From: Roseibium hamelinense
GTDB lineage: Bacteria; Pseudomonadota; Alphaproteobacteria; Rhizobiales; Stappiaceae
Direction of reading: 5' to 3'
Assembly (NCBI RefSeq): GCF_007830545.1
Contig: NZ_VLLF01000001.1
Coordinates: 186,001 to 250,000 of the forward strand
DNA: 64,000 nt
Positions 24,993-34,232 of this stretch are shown in pieces; position 1 is the first letter of the stretch; each line of letters opens with the position of its first letter. The position numbers were made by a program, and so were the translations under genes. Under the pieces are notes generated by a model, which was given only the letters and a program-made list of their open reading frames with translations, did not search any database and had not been told where the DNA came from.

Positions 24993-26567
24993 TTATGATA
25001 CCGTAAACGCAGCCATCATCCCGGAATCTTCGTGTTCCAGGATATGGCAATGGGCCATGTAGGGTTTCTCGGCAGTGGCCGGATGTTTGAAGCGGACTTG
25101 CACCTCCACTGTGCCGCCCTGCGAGATCGCGGCCGTGTCCTTCCAGCCCTGCATATACTCCGGTGCTGGGTCACCGTTGACTGTGACCACCCGGTATTGG
25201 CAGCCGTGGACATGAACCGGGTGCAACATCTTGTCGGTGCCTTCGGAAAACACCATGCGCAGGTCCGTGTCTATGGGCAGGTCAAAATTGACCTTGTTCA
25301 ACGCAAAGGACACACCGTTGATGTTGTTGGCCGACAGCTGAGCTTCCTGCGTGAGGTCGGGGCCTTCCAGGATCACCTGTTCAACGGCCTTTGCGATCTC
25401 CGGATCCGTTGAACCGCCGGCCCGCATCTTTGGAAGGCCGGCCTTCATGAAAAGCCCCATGCCTTCCGCATCAAGGTTCATGCCGAACTTCAGGTCTTGA
25501 GTTTGCAGGTCTTGAGAGCTGCTGAGTGGTGGAAGTGTTGCCAGGGCATCTGGCATGGTGCCCTCCGTCTCGGCACCATCTGGAGAGAAGGTCATCACCG
25601 GCAGAGTCTGGTCGAATGGCGGCAGGTTCATCGCCATTTGCATAACAGGACTGGTCACAAGATCGAACGCGCTGCCGTCTCGTGCATCGACCAGGATCTC
25701 ATATCGCTCGCCCGCATGAAGCGGCAGGCTGTTCATGCGCACTGGCTGGGCGAGTAGCCCGCCGTCACTCGCGATGACATAGAACGGCCGATCGTCGGAA
25801 AACGCCAGCTGATAGCTGCGGGCATTGGAGCCGTTGAGCAGCCTCAGGCGCAACCAGCCCTTTGCAGTTGAAGCAACCGGATTGATGGCGCCATTCACCA
25901 GCACGGTGTCACCGACATAACCGACAGTGACGGCGGCCAAATTGAACCTGTGAAAGAATGAGCCGTCCGGGTTGAACCGCCGATCTTGAATGATGATTGG
26001 AATGTCATCAACACCCCAGGTGGAGGGCAATGGCAAACGGTCGGTATCGTCGTCTTCGATAATGAACAGACCGGCGAGGCCTTTCAAAACCAGTTCGGCG
26101 GTACTTGGGTAGTAGTGCGGGTGAAACCAGCAGGTGGCAGCGGGCTGATCAATGGTCAGGCTCGGTTTCCAGGTTGCGCCGGGCGCTATGGCCTCCGCCG
26201 GACCGCCATCATCATCGCCGGGAATTTCGAGGCCATGCCAATGCATGGTGACCGGTTCCGCCAGCGTGTTGCGCACATCCATATTAACGGTGTCGCCGCG
26301 TCTCACACGCAGGGCGGGGCCAAGGTAGGGACCGTTGATGCCGTATGTCGGTGTCGCAACGCCAGGCAGGAAATTCATCGTGCTGGCCTGGGCGCTGAGC
26401 TTGATTGTGCCGGCCGGATCCGCCCTCATTTCCGCTGGGATTGGCAGGGCAGGCCGATCGCTCGCCAGTGCGAGACGTGGGCTTATGCCTGCCATGAGCG
26501 CAGCGCTTGCGCTGCCTGCAAGAAAGAGCCGGCGGCTGACACAAAAATCAAAATCCTGTCCGGCCAC
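24993..26567 (-). CDS. Tat-exported multicopper oxidase, CueO/FtsP-like
   Basis: About 524 residues. A GTG at 26567 with GGGAGG six bases upstream gives a Tat signal, SRRLFLAGSASAALMAG; the upstream extension of the frame is not signal-like. All four copper motifs are present: TMHWHGLEIPG, CWFHPHYY, HPVHVHG and MAHCHILEHEDSGMM, the last with the type-1 Cys-His and axial Met. Such enzymes oxidise Cu(I) or phenolic/metal substrates in the periplasm with four-electron reduction of O2. No copper exporter is adjacent. Copper tolerance is a guess by family. Confidence 0.9.
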   Translation of the reverse strand: MAGQDFDFCVSRRLFLAGSASAALMAGISPRLALASDRPALPIPAEMRADPAGTIKLSAQASTMNFLPGVATPTYGINGPYLGPALRVRRGDTVNMDVRNTLAEPVTMHWHGLEIPGDDDGGPAEAIAPGATWKPSLTIDQPAATCWFHPHYYPSTAELVLKGLAGLFIIEDDDTDRLPLPSTWGVDDIPIIIQDRRFNPDGSFFHRFNLAAVTVGYVGDTVLVNGAINPVASTAKGWLRLRLLNGSNARSYQLAFSDDRPFYVIASDGGLLAQPVRMNSLPLHAGERYEILVDARDGSAFDLVTSPVMQMAMNLPPFDQTLPVMTFSPDGAETEGTMPDALATLPPLSSSQDLQTQDLKFGMNLDAEGMGLFMKAGLPKMRAGGSTDPEIAKAVEQVILEGPDLTQEAQLSANNINGVSFALNKVNFDLPIDTDLRMVFSEGTDKMLHPVHVHGCQYRVVTVNGDPAPEYMQGWKDTAAISQGGTVEVQVRFKHPATAEKPYMAHCHILEHEDSGMMAAFTVS

Positions 26568-26864
26568 GGTAGGCCTCCCGATGTTGTCTGCCCGTCGCTG
26601 CGGCGTTGCAAAAAAATAATGACGCCACACGGTTCCAGGCAACAGTGCCACAGCCGAAGGCGACTGCCGAGTGAACATTTTGTAAGGCATTGAATGACGT
26701 GCGGATCATTGAGCCCAGTTGACATCGTTTCAGCTTGCCGCCTTGCGCAGACCGCAGCAGGCGCGCGAGGAGCATTGCCATGAAAACACGTTGGCAAATT
26801 CAGCCGGTCCGTGTCATGAGATGCGCTCAAACATGCGCCCGCTGCCGACACGCCAGGACCTTTG

Positions 26865-28262
26865 ATGGATCAACCGAAATTCTTGACCGGCAGCCTCTTC
26901 CGCCATGTCACGGTGATGTCGCTGACGTCCTCGGTCGGCCTTATGGCCGTGTTTGCGGTCGATTTCATCGACATGATCTTCATCTCCATGCTGGGCAAGG
27001 CCGAGCTTGCCGCAGCAGTCGGCTATGCCGGGGCAATCCTGTTCTTCACCACCTCCTTCAACATCGGGGTTGCAATTGCCGCCGGGGCTTTGGTCGCGCG
27101 CGCTTTGGGCGCAGGCGATAAGGAGCTCGCGCGCCAGCGCGCCTCCAATGCCTTGCTGGCCGGGGTTATTTTTGCGTCGGTGTTCGCATTTCTGGTCTGG
27201 GAGTTTCTTGACCCGCTGGTGTCTCTGATCGGGGCGACCGGGCCGACCCATGACTTGGCGGTCGATTATCTTGCGATCATTATCCCGACACTGCCGTTCC
27301 TGTTGCTCGGCATGGCCGGCGGAGCTGTGCTCAGAGCGCATGGCGATGCCAAGCGCGCGATGATGGCAACTGTTGTCGGCGGGCTTGTCAATGCGGTGCT
27401 GGATCCGATTCTGATCTTCGGCCTTGATCTGGAACTGACCGGCGCAGCAATTGCCAGCGCGGCTTCCCGGGTCGCAATCGCCGTGTTTGCGCTTGGGCCG
27501 ATCTTCCGCCATCACGGCGGGTTGGCGTGGCCACACCCTGGGGCGTTCTTGACGGATCTGTCACCGATTGCCGCGATTTCCTGCCCCGCCATTCTGACCC
27601 AGCTGGCAACCCCTGTCGGCCAAGCGTTTGTGACCCGTTCTATGGCAGAATACGGTGAGGAGGCGGTGGCCGGAATGGCGATTGTGGCACGGATGACGCC
27701 TGTAGCCTTCGGGACTATTTTCGCCTTGTCCGGGGCGGTCGGCCCCATTGTCGGCCAGAACTATGGCGCCGGAAAATTCGACCGGGTGCGTCAGACGCAG
27801 AAGGATGCGCTGTTGTTCACCGGCCTGTTCGTGGTCTGCGTGTCCGTGCTCCTGTTCGTCCTGCGCGGGCCAATTGCTGCGCTGTTCGAAGCGGATGGGG
27901 TTGCGCTCACGCTGATCCATTTGTTCTGCGGTCCGTTGGCTCTGGCGTTTTTTTTCAACGGCGCGCTTTTTGTCTCCAATGCCTGTTTCAACAATCTGGG
28001 GCGGCCGTTTTATTCAACCTGGCTGAACTGGGGAAGGCATACGCTTGGCACGATCCCGTTCGTTCTGCTGGGCGGCGCATTTTTTGGCGCCCCAGGGGTG
28101 CTTGTTGGCCAGGCCGTCGGCGGCATTCTGTTTGGTGTCGCTTCGGTGTTTTTGGTGCGCTGGGTCATCAACGACGTGCAGGCGCGCGGCGTTGCCGGCA
28201 AGGGACCCGGCATTTTCCAGCGCCAGGCCCGGCAGGTGATCCTGTTCTTCAACCGCCGCTGA
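26865..28262 (+). CDS. MATE-family multidrug/cation antiporter
   Basis: 465 residues with 12 predicted helices in two repeats. Conserved elements include FIDMIFISMLGKAELAAAVGYA, PVGQAFVTRSMAEYG and the second-half GAVGPIVGQNYGAGKFDRV. It exports organic cations in exchange for Na+ or H+. The ATG at 26865 follows AGGA; a TTG three bases earlier is less likely. The 300-bp spacer to the divergent multicopper oxidase holds no supported gene. Confidence 0.88.
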   Translation: MDQPKFLTGSLFRHVTVMSLTSSVGLMAVFAVDFIDMIFISMLGKAELAAAVGYAGAILFFTTSFNIGVAIAAGALVARALGAGDKELARQRASNALLAGVIFASVFAFLVWEFLDPLVSLIGATGPTHDLAVDYLAIIIPTLPFLLLGMAGGAVLRAHGDAKRAMMATVVGGLVNAVLDPILIFGLDLELTGAAIASAASRVAIAVFALGPIFRHHGGLAWPHPGAFLTDLSPIAAISCPAILTQLATPVGQAFVTRSMAEYGEEAVAGMAIVARMTPVAFGTIFALSGAVGPIVGQNYGAGKFDRVRQTQKDALLFTGLFVVCVSVLLFVLRGPIAALFEADGVALTLIHLFCGPLALAFFFNGALFVSNACFNNLGRPFYSTWLNWGRHTLGTIPFVLLGGAFFGAPGVLVGQAVGGILFGVASVFLVRWVINDVQARGVAGKGPGIFQRQARQVILFFNRR

Positions 28263-28290
28263 TTTTCGGGCGTTGCGCCCGCTGCAGCGC

Positions 28291-29601
28291 TCAAACTGTC
28301 GTTTTAGATGGTATTCCGGCAATATAGGTCTCGACAATGCACCGGTCGTCGCCCAGGGTCTGCAGGAGAAAAAGCTCTTCAGACAGGCTTTTGACCGTTT
28401 CCATGCGCAGTGCCATCGGTTGGGTGGCAGCGCCATTCAGGACGATGATGTCAGCGTCGGTTCCCTCATCGAGCGTTCCGATCTTGTCTGACAGGCCCAG
28501 CGCTTTGGAATTGCCAAGTGTTGCCCAGTAAAACGCGGTGAGGGGGTGCATGCGCTGGCGTTGGAGTTGCAGGATCTTGTAGCCCTCATCAAGGGTGCGC
28601 AGCATCGAATAGCTGGTGCCGCCACCGATATCGGTTGCGACCGCTGTGCGGATACCCGCATTTTCCACGCTCTTTTTGTCAAACAAACCGCTGCCCAGAA
28701 ACAGGTTTGAAGTCGGACAGAATACGGCAACAGAATCTGTTTCCGCCATAAGATCATGTTCGTGCGGGGTCAGGTGAATGCAGTGGCCGAACAGGCTTTT
28801 TGGGCCGAGCAGGCCATATTTTTCATAGACGCCGAGATAGTGGTCGGCCTCTGGATAGAGCTCGCGTGTGAAGGCGATTTCGTTATGGTTCTCGGACAAG
28901 TGGGTTTGCAGATGGCAGTCCGGATGTTCTTTTAAAAGTGTTCCGGCCGCTTCAAGCTGCTCCGGGGTCGAGGTGATCGCAAAGCGCGGCGTGATGGTGT
29001 AGTGCGCTCGGCCATTGCCGTGCCATTTGGCGATCAGCGCCTTGCTGTCGTCATAGCCTAACTGAGCAGTATCGCACAGGGCTTCCGGTGCGTTGCGGTC
29101 CATCATGGTCTTGCCGCCGAGCATCAGCATGCCACGCCGTGCAGCTTCCTCGAAATAGGCATCCACTGAATTGGGTTGACTGGAACAGTATGCCACGGCG
29201 GTGGTCGTGCCGTTGGAGATCAAGGCATCATAAAACCCCTTGGCGATGTGATCGCCATGTGCCTTGTCATGGAAGCGGGTTTCTTCGGGAAAGGTGTAAT
29301 CGTTCAGCCAGTCGAGCAACTGATCGGCCCAGGAGCCGATGACTTGTGCCTGCGGAAAATGCAGATGCGTGTCGATGAACCCGGCGCAGATCAAATGCGG
29401 CCGATGATCGACGGTAACCGTGCCCTCGGGAAGCGACTTGGCCAGCTCGGCATAGGAGCCGGTTGCCGTGATTTTGCCGTTTTGGACGAGGACGGCGCCA
29501 TCCTGTTCGAACCGGTAGGCATGGGTGTCTTCTGGCGCTTTCGGTTCGCTTGAAAACGTCAGCACGCGTCCGCGCAGCAGCTTTGCCTTGTTGTTCCCCA
29601 C
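28291..29601 (-). CDS. guaD: Guanine deaminase
   Basis: 436 residues of the amidohydrolase superfamily. Metal-binding DTHLHFPQ is followed by GSWADQLLDWLNDYTFPEE, TTTAVAYCSSQ, THLSENHNEIAF, FGHCIHL and VATDIGGGTSYSM, which fit guanine deaminases rather than other ATZ/TRZ enzymes. It hydrolyses guanine to xanthine and ammonia with Zn. The start is a GTG. Confidence 0.92.
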   Translation of the reverse strand: MGNNKAKLLRGRVLTFSSEPKAPEDTHAYRFEQDGAVLVQNGKITATGSYAELAKSLPEGTVTVDHRPHLICAGFIDTHLHFPQAQVIGSWADQLLDWLNDYTFPEETRFHDKAHGDHIAKGFYDALISNGTTTAVAYCSSQPNSVDAYFEEAARRGMLMLGGKTMMDRNAPEALCDTAQLGYDDSKALIAKWHGNGRAHYTITPRFAITSTPEQLEAAGTLLKEHPDCHLQTHLSENHNEIAFTRELYPEADHYLGVYEKYGLLGPKSLFGHCIHLTPHEHDLMAETDSVAVFCPTSNLFLGSGLFDKKSVENAGIRTAVATDIGGGTSYSMLRTLDEGYKILQLQRQRMHPLTAFYWATLGNSKALGLSDKIGTLDEGTDADIIVLNGAATQPMALRMETVKSLSEELFLLQTLGDDRCIVETYIAGIPSKTTV

Positions 29602-29693
29602 GGCTTCACATCCCTTATCATTGTTTTTCGATGCCCGTACTCAGGCAAACCTTTGCCTTGTAGTCTTTTAGGGGGGCACAAACAATCCTTGTC

Positions 29694-29909
29694 TCAGGCT
29701 TGGGCTGCGCGATCTGGGGATGGGAGCGAGATTTCGATCGTCGCGTGCGATATTCCGTGGGGTGTTTTCATTCGGTCGCGGATGGATGTGACCACTTGGT
29801 CGGCACCGTTTGCGCTCACTTCTGGCGTGTGGTCATGCGCATGTCCTGAATGTGCGTGACCTGTGTGGTCTTGGTTGGATTTCGCATCAGCCGGTTCGTG
29901 ATCTGCCAT
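29694..29909 (-). pseudogene. His-rich remnant resembling a cation diffusion facilitator
   Basis: 71 residues. The start, DHTGHAHSGHAHDHTP, resembles the cytosolic His-rich segment of zinc/cobalt CDF transporters. The end, VVTSIRDRMKTPHGISHATIEIS, resembles the last strand of the CDF C-terminal domain. All six membrane helices are missing. The simplest reading is a CDF gene reduced by a large internal deletion. A small metal-binding protein is possible. The ribosome-binding site is weak. Confidence 0.4.
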
Positions 29910-29996
29910 ATTCGAGATGCTCTTGACTTAAGGGCGATTGACCTCTGCCACTCGCTATGGAACCACTTGGCCCGACACGCAATGCCAAGGCAACAG

Positions 29997-30968
29997 ATGG
30001 ATCTCCCGATGGACACCGATATGCCGCGCCCGACCGACAACGCCTTTTTGGGCGACAGCCTGAAAGGAGGCTCCCATGAGCCGACCTACGCTGGCGCGCT
30101 CAGCTTCATGCGCCGCAGATACAGCCGCACGCTCGACGGGGTTGATCTTGCGATCTGGGGCATTCCGTTCGACGCATCGGTCTCGAATCGCCCGGGTGCG
30201 CGCTTTGGTCCGCAAGGAGTGCGCCGGGCCTCGGCGATTTTCGACGGCGACCCGCAATACCCGTTCGCGTTTGACCCGTTTGAGGTTCTGGCGGCGGTTG
30301 ATTACGGCGACTGCGTGTTTGACTACGGCCTCAACGCCTCAATCCCGGAACATATCCAGAAGCAGGCGGAAGGAATCGTTGAAACGGGAACCCACCTTTT
30401 CTCGATCGGAGGCGACCATTTTGTCACCTATCCGCTGCTGAAAGCGCATGTGCGCCAGCACGGGCCGGTCGGTCTGGTGCAATTTGATGCGCACCAGGAC
30501 ACCTGGGACGACAAGGGCGACCGGATCGACCACGGCACTTTCGTTGGACGGGCGGTGCGCGAAGGCTTGATCGATCCGCACCGATCCATCCAGATCGGCA
30601 TCCGGACCCATGCGCCGGAAACCTGCGGGATCGAAATCATCCATGGCTACGAGATGGATCAGCTCGGTCTAGCGGGTGTCATCAGCCGGATCATTGAACG
30701 GGTTGGCGCGGGTCCGGCCTACATGACCTTCGACATCGACTGCCTCGATCCGGCTTTTGCGCCAGGAACCGGAACGCCTGTAGCCGGTGGGCTGTTGTCC
30801 CGCGAAGCCCTGTCTATCCTGCGCGGACTTGGCGAAATAAATTTTGTCGGCGGCGATGTTGTCGAGGTCGCACCTGCCTATGATCATGCAGATATCACGT
30901 CCATCGCCGGGGCATCTGTCGCGTTGACCTATATCGGTTTGCTGGCGGAAAAACGGCGCGTCCGCTAG
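29997..30968 (+). CDS. speB: Agmatinase/ureohydrolase family enzyme
   Basis: About 323 residues. The binuclear Mn ligands are visible: GGDHFVTYP, VQFDAHQDTWDD and TFDIDCLDPAFAPGTGTPVAGG. It hydrolyses a guanidino compound to urea plus an amine; agmatine is the commonest substrate, but guanidinobutyrate and related enzymes share these motifs. The start is chosen at 29997 because AAGG lies seven bases upstream; 29982 and 30009 are alternatives. Confidence 0.88.
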   Translation: MDLPMDTDMPRPTDNAFLGDSLKGGSHEPTYAGALSFMRRRYSRTLDGVDLAIWGIPFDASVSNRPGARFGPQGVRRASAIFDGDPQYPFAFDPFEVLAAVDYGDCVFDYGLNASIPEHIQKQAEGIVETGTHLFSIGGDHFVTYPLLKAHVRQHGPVGLVQFDAHQDTWDDKGDRIDHGTFVGRAVREGLIDPHRSIQIGIRTHAPETCGIEIIHGYEMDQLGLAGVISRIIERVGAGPAYMTFDIDCLDPAFAPGTGTPVAGGLLSREALSILRGLGEINFVGGDVVEVAPAYDHADITSIAGASVALTYIGLLAEKRRVR

Positions 30969-31053
30969 GGCGGACGATCCCGGTATGACGCCGTCTTCGG
31001 AGCCTCAGGCCTGTCCGGTCAGGGGCGGAAGCTGCTGAATTGTTGGTTGGACA

Positions 31054-31680
31054 TCAGGCGGACTTGCGCTTGCGGGCCGGATTATCGTTGTCGGCACTGA
31101 CGGACCAGAACCGGTAAAGCGGATGGGCGTCACGCATGCGCTCGTAGAGGATCGCCATGCGGTTTTGAAAGGCGAACCTTGCAATCACGGCCACCAAAAG
31201 CGCTGGCAAACACACCAGTGCGTTGGCGGCCAGGGCGCCCCAAATCATGATCAACAGGCCGGTGAGTGCTGTCAGGAACAGGATCAGCGCGCTGCGTGCA
31301 TCATCTTCAGGGATCGGCAAATTGATCCGGTTCAGCCACATCCGTTCACCGTAGAGCGATTTCGCTGCCCAGCCGGGTGTACCCGATGCGGCAGGAAAAA
31401 ATCTCGGTGCAATAAGCAACAGCAGAACAGTGGCGGCGCTCATTCCGGTCGCGGGTCCTGCACCAAACAATGTGTGTGACCAGACAGCTGCAGCAAGCAA
31501 TGGCAAAGCAAGAACGCGCAAGTAGGCGGCCGCAGGGTGGATCCGATGTTGCCACAACGGACCACGGGCCAAAAACGGTTGGATACGGCTGCGCTTGACC
31601 GGGCTTGCGTCGGTTCCGACGGCCGGCTTGATCCGCTGCGCTTGCATGATATCGAGAAGCCTCTTCTTTTGCATGTTCAT
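31054..31680 (-). CDS. Membrane protein of unknown function, possibly DUF6653-like
   Basis: 208 residues. A basic N-terminal stretch is followed by about four hydrophobic helices in two pairs (52-95 and 130-165). The motif APRFFPAASGTPGWAAKSLYGERMWLNR between them is reminiscent of a family of small membrane proteins with a GExxW element. I cannot assign a function. It stands alone between the ureohydrolase and the GGDEF-EAL gene. Confidence 0.65.
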   Translation of the reverse strand: MNMQKKRLLDIMQAQRIKPAVGTDASPVKRSRIQPFLARGPLWQHRIHPAAAYLRVLALPLLAAAVWSHTLFGAGPATGMSAATVLLLLIAPRFFPAASGTPGWAAKSLYGERMWLNRINLPIPEDDARSALILFLTALTGLLIMIWGALAANALVCLPALLVAVIARFAFQNRMAILYERMRDAHPLYRFWSVSADNDNPARKRKSA

Positions 31681-31853
31681 AGCGCATCAGCTGGCGGGCA
31701 TGCAAATCACACTGAATTGCGACGGATATTTTTAACGCTACATCGTGAATGTGGGCTTGCCGTGCATTTTCAGATTTGAAACCGGTAAAAAGTCGAAGTT
31801 TTTTAAGTAACTTCCGTTAGGATATTAAAAAATAGTCGACGGGAATAAATTGC

Positions 31854-34172
31854 ATGGGCAAGCAGCCCGAGAATAACTCAAAGACCATTTTCGATCGTGG
31901 GACAGATTTTGCTCTGTCGAACTCCGTCACGGCCATGTCCGAACTGTTTGGCACTTCATTGGACTGGGCGTCCGAACGCCAATGGCTGAATGTGGTCGCC
32001 GACCATCTGGTGGACTACCTGTTCGTCAAGGATCGTAATTCGCGGTTTTTGTTTGCCAATCAAAAGGTTGTCGAAAGTTTCGGATGTTCCCATCCGAATG
32101 AAATCCTCGGTAAGACCGATCTGGATCTGCACCCCCAGGCAATGGGGCAGAGTTACTTTCTGGAAGAGCAGCAGATAATGCAGTCCGGGCACCCCAAGCT
32201 GGACTTTGAAGAATGTGCCGTCACAAAGAACGGTGGGCACCGATGGTTCTTGTCGTCGAAGTTTCCATTGTCCGGAGCCGATGGCAATGTGGTCGGCATC
32301 GTGGGTGTGGCCCGTGACATCACCCCGCGCAAGAAAGCGGAGCTTTTGCGCGTGGGCCAGGCGCGGCTCCTGGAAGACCTGGCGAAAGGTGCGCCGCTTG
32401 AAGGACTGTTGCGTCAGCTTGTGCTCCTGATTGAAGAACAGCTTGATGGCGTGCACGGCTCGATCCTGCTGCTCGACGAGGATGGCCGGCGGCTCTTGAC
32501 CGGGGCGGGCCCGTCTTTGCCACCGGACTATGTCGAGGCGGTCAACGGGGTTGAAATAGGTGAGGCGGTCGGGTCTTGCGGGACAGCCGCCGCCCGGCGC
32601 GAAACCGTGATCGTTGAAGACGTCCTCACAAATCCGCTTTGGGCGGATTATCGGGACCTTATTCGCCCAACGGGCTATCGCTCCTCCTGGTCGACGCCTT
32701 TTTTCGATCAATCGGGCGAAGTCCTGGGAACCTTTGCGCTTTACTCAGCCGCAGTGAGAAGCCCCGAAGAGCATGAGCGCCGTTTGATTTCCGAAGCAAC
32801 CCGGATAGCTGCGATTGCCGTGGAGCGTTTGCGGGCAGAGGAACAGATTTGGAGTTTGGCTCACAATGATGTCCTGACCGGACTGCCGAACCGATACTCT
32901 CTGAAAAAACATCTCGAAAAGCTTTTGAACACCGAGGACGATGGGGTTGCAAACCTTACGCTGGTGTTCATGGATCTCGACCGATTCAAGGAAATCAATG
33001 ACGGTTTCGGACATGCAACCGGGGATGAGGTTCTCAAAGAGGTGGCTGCTCGGGTCCGAAGTGAAGTGCCTTCACAAGACATGGTGATCCGTTTCGGCGG
33101 CGATGAATTCGTCATTGTTCTAGGGGAAGTTTCGGGCCATCCGGCCGTGCTGGATGATCTGCTTGATAGAGTGCGCACCGTTGTCGCGGCGCCGGTCCAA
33201 GCCCAGGGGCAACGGTTCTCGGTGACCTGCAGCTTCGGGGCTGTCCGCTATCCGCAGGATGCTCAGACCGCTGGCGACCTATTACGCAGGGCGGATGCCG
33301 CAATGTACGCCGCAAAGGCTGCGGGGCGCGACCGGGTGCATTTCTTCGACCGTTTCATGGGGCAGGGTGCAAAGAGCAGGCTTGTTCTTCTAGAGGATAT
33401 GCGGGCCGGACTGCGCGAAAACGCGTTCTTTTTGGACTATCAGCCGCAGTTTGACCTGCAGACCGGAAACATTTTCGGCGCGGAAGCTTTGGTGCGCTGG
33501 CAGCATCCGGAGCTCGGGTTGCTGCCCCCATCGGAATTCATTCCGCATGCAGAAGAGACCGGCCTCGTCGTTGAATTGGGGCAATGGGTTCTGGAAGAAG
33601 CATGCCGTCAAAACAAACGGTGGCAATCGGAAGGGCTCGGCCCGTTGCTGGTCGGTGTGAATGTGTCAGCGCGCCAGTTTTGGGACGGGGATCTCGTTGG
33701 TCAGGTCAGGGCAGCTGTTCAGGCCGCCGGAATTTCTGGCGAATATCTGGAGCTTGAGATCACCGAAAGCCTGTTGATCCGCAACCGGGATGTGGCAATT
33801 GCTACCATGTCCGAGCTGCGCGATTTCGGCGTCAAGCTTGCGATCGATGATTTTGGAACCGGGTATTCATCGCTTGCAGCCCTCAAGCATCTGCCGCTCA
33901 CACGGCTCAAGATCGATCGTATTTTTACCGGCGATATATCGTCTGAGTGCAGCATCATGCAGGCCATCATTACGCTCGGCAAAGAGCTGGGCCTTTCCGT
34001 AATTGCGGAAGGTATCGAAGAGGAGGCGCAAGTTCATGCTCTTCGCCGTTTCGGCTGTGATGAAGGCCAAGGGTTCCACTTGGGCCGTCCTATGAGAGCC
34101 GACCAGTTCACCAAATGCCTGGCCGGCCAGCGCCTTCAACGCACAGTGAACGTCCCCGACTACTCGATCTGA
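31854..34172 (+). CDS. PAS-GAF-GGDEF-EAL cyclic-di-GMP enzyme
   Basis: 772 residues, soluble. A PAS domain spans about 42-160 (VDYLFVKDRNSRFLFANQKVVESFG) and GAF about 170-325 (RQLVLLIEEQLDGVHGSILLLDEDG). GGDEF is intact (RFGGDEFVIVLGE, about 412-424). EAL is intact (EALVRWQHPELGLLPPSEFIPHAEE at about 543, with DDFGTGYSSL). The protein could make or degrade cyclic-di-GMP; dual-domain proteins often act mainly as phosphodiesterases. The PAS/GAF pair suggests a cytoplasmic small-ligand or redox signal. Confidence 0.92.
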   Translation: MGKQPENNSKTIFDRGTDFALSNSVTAMSELFGTSLDWASERQWLNVVADHLVDYLFVKDRNSRFLFANQKVVESFGCSHPNEILGKTDLDLHPQAMGQSYFLEEQQIMQSGHPKLDFEECAVTKNGGHRWFLSSKFPLSGADGNVVGIVGVARDITPRKKAELLRVGQARLLEDLAKGAPLEGLLRQLVLLIEEQLDGVHGSILLLDEDGRRLLTGAGPSLPPDYVEAVNGVEIGEAVGSCGTAAARRETVIVEDVLTNPLWADYRDLIRPTGYRSSWSTPFFDQSGEVLGTFALYSAAVRSPEEHERRLISEATRIAAIAVERLRAEEQIWSLAHNDVLTGLPNRYSLKKHLEKLLNTEDDGVANLTLVFMDLDRFKEINDGFGHATGDEVLKEVAARVRSEVPSQDMVIRFGGDEFVIVLGEVSGHPAVLDDLLDRVRTVVAAPVQAQGQRFSVTCSFGAVRYPQDAQTAGDLLRRADAAMYAAKAAGRDRVHFFDRFMGQGAKSRLVLLEDMRAGLRENAFFLDYQPQFDLQTGNIFGAEALVRWQHPELGLLPPSEFIPHAEETGLVVELGQWVLEEACRQNKRWQSEGLGPLLVGVNVSARQFWDGDLVGQVRAAVQAAGISGEYLELEITESLLIRNRDVAIATMSELRDFGVKLAIDDFGTGYSSLAALKHLPLTRLKIDRIFTGDISSECSIMQAIITLGKELGLSVIAEGIEEEAQVHALRRFGCDEGQGFHLGRPMRADQFTKCLAGQRLQRTVNVPDYSI

Positions 34173-34232
34173 GACGCGTGGCTTTAGCCGGCCGGAGCCA
34201 GCTGGTTGCCGGTTTCTTTCCGGCGCGCAGCG

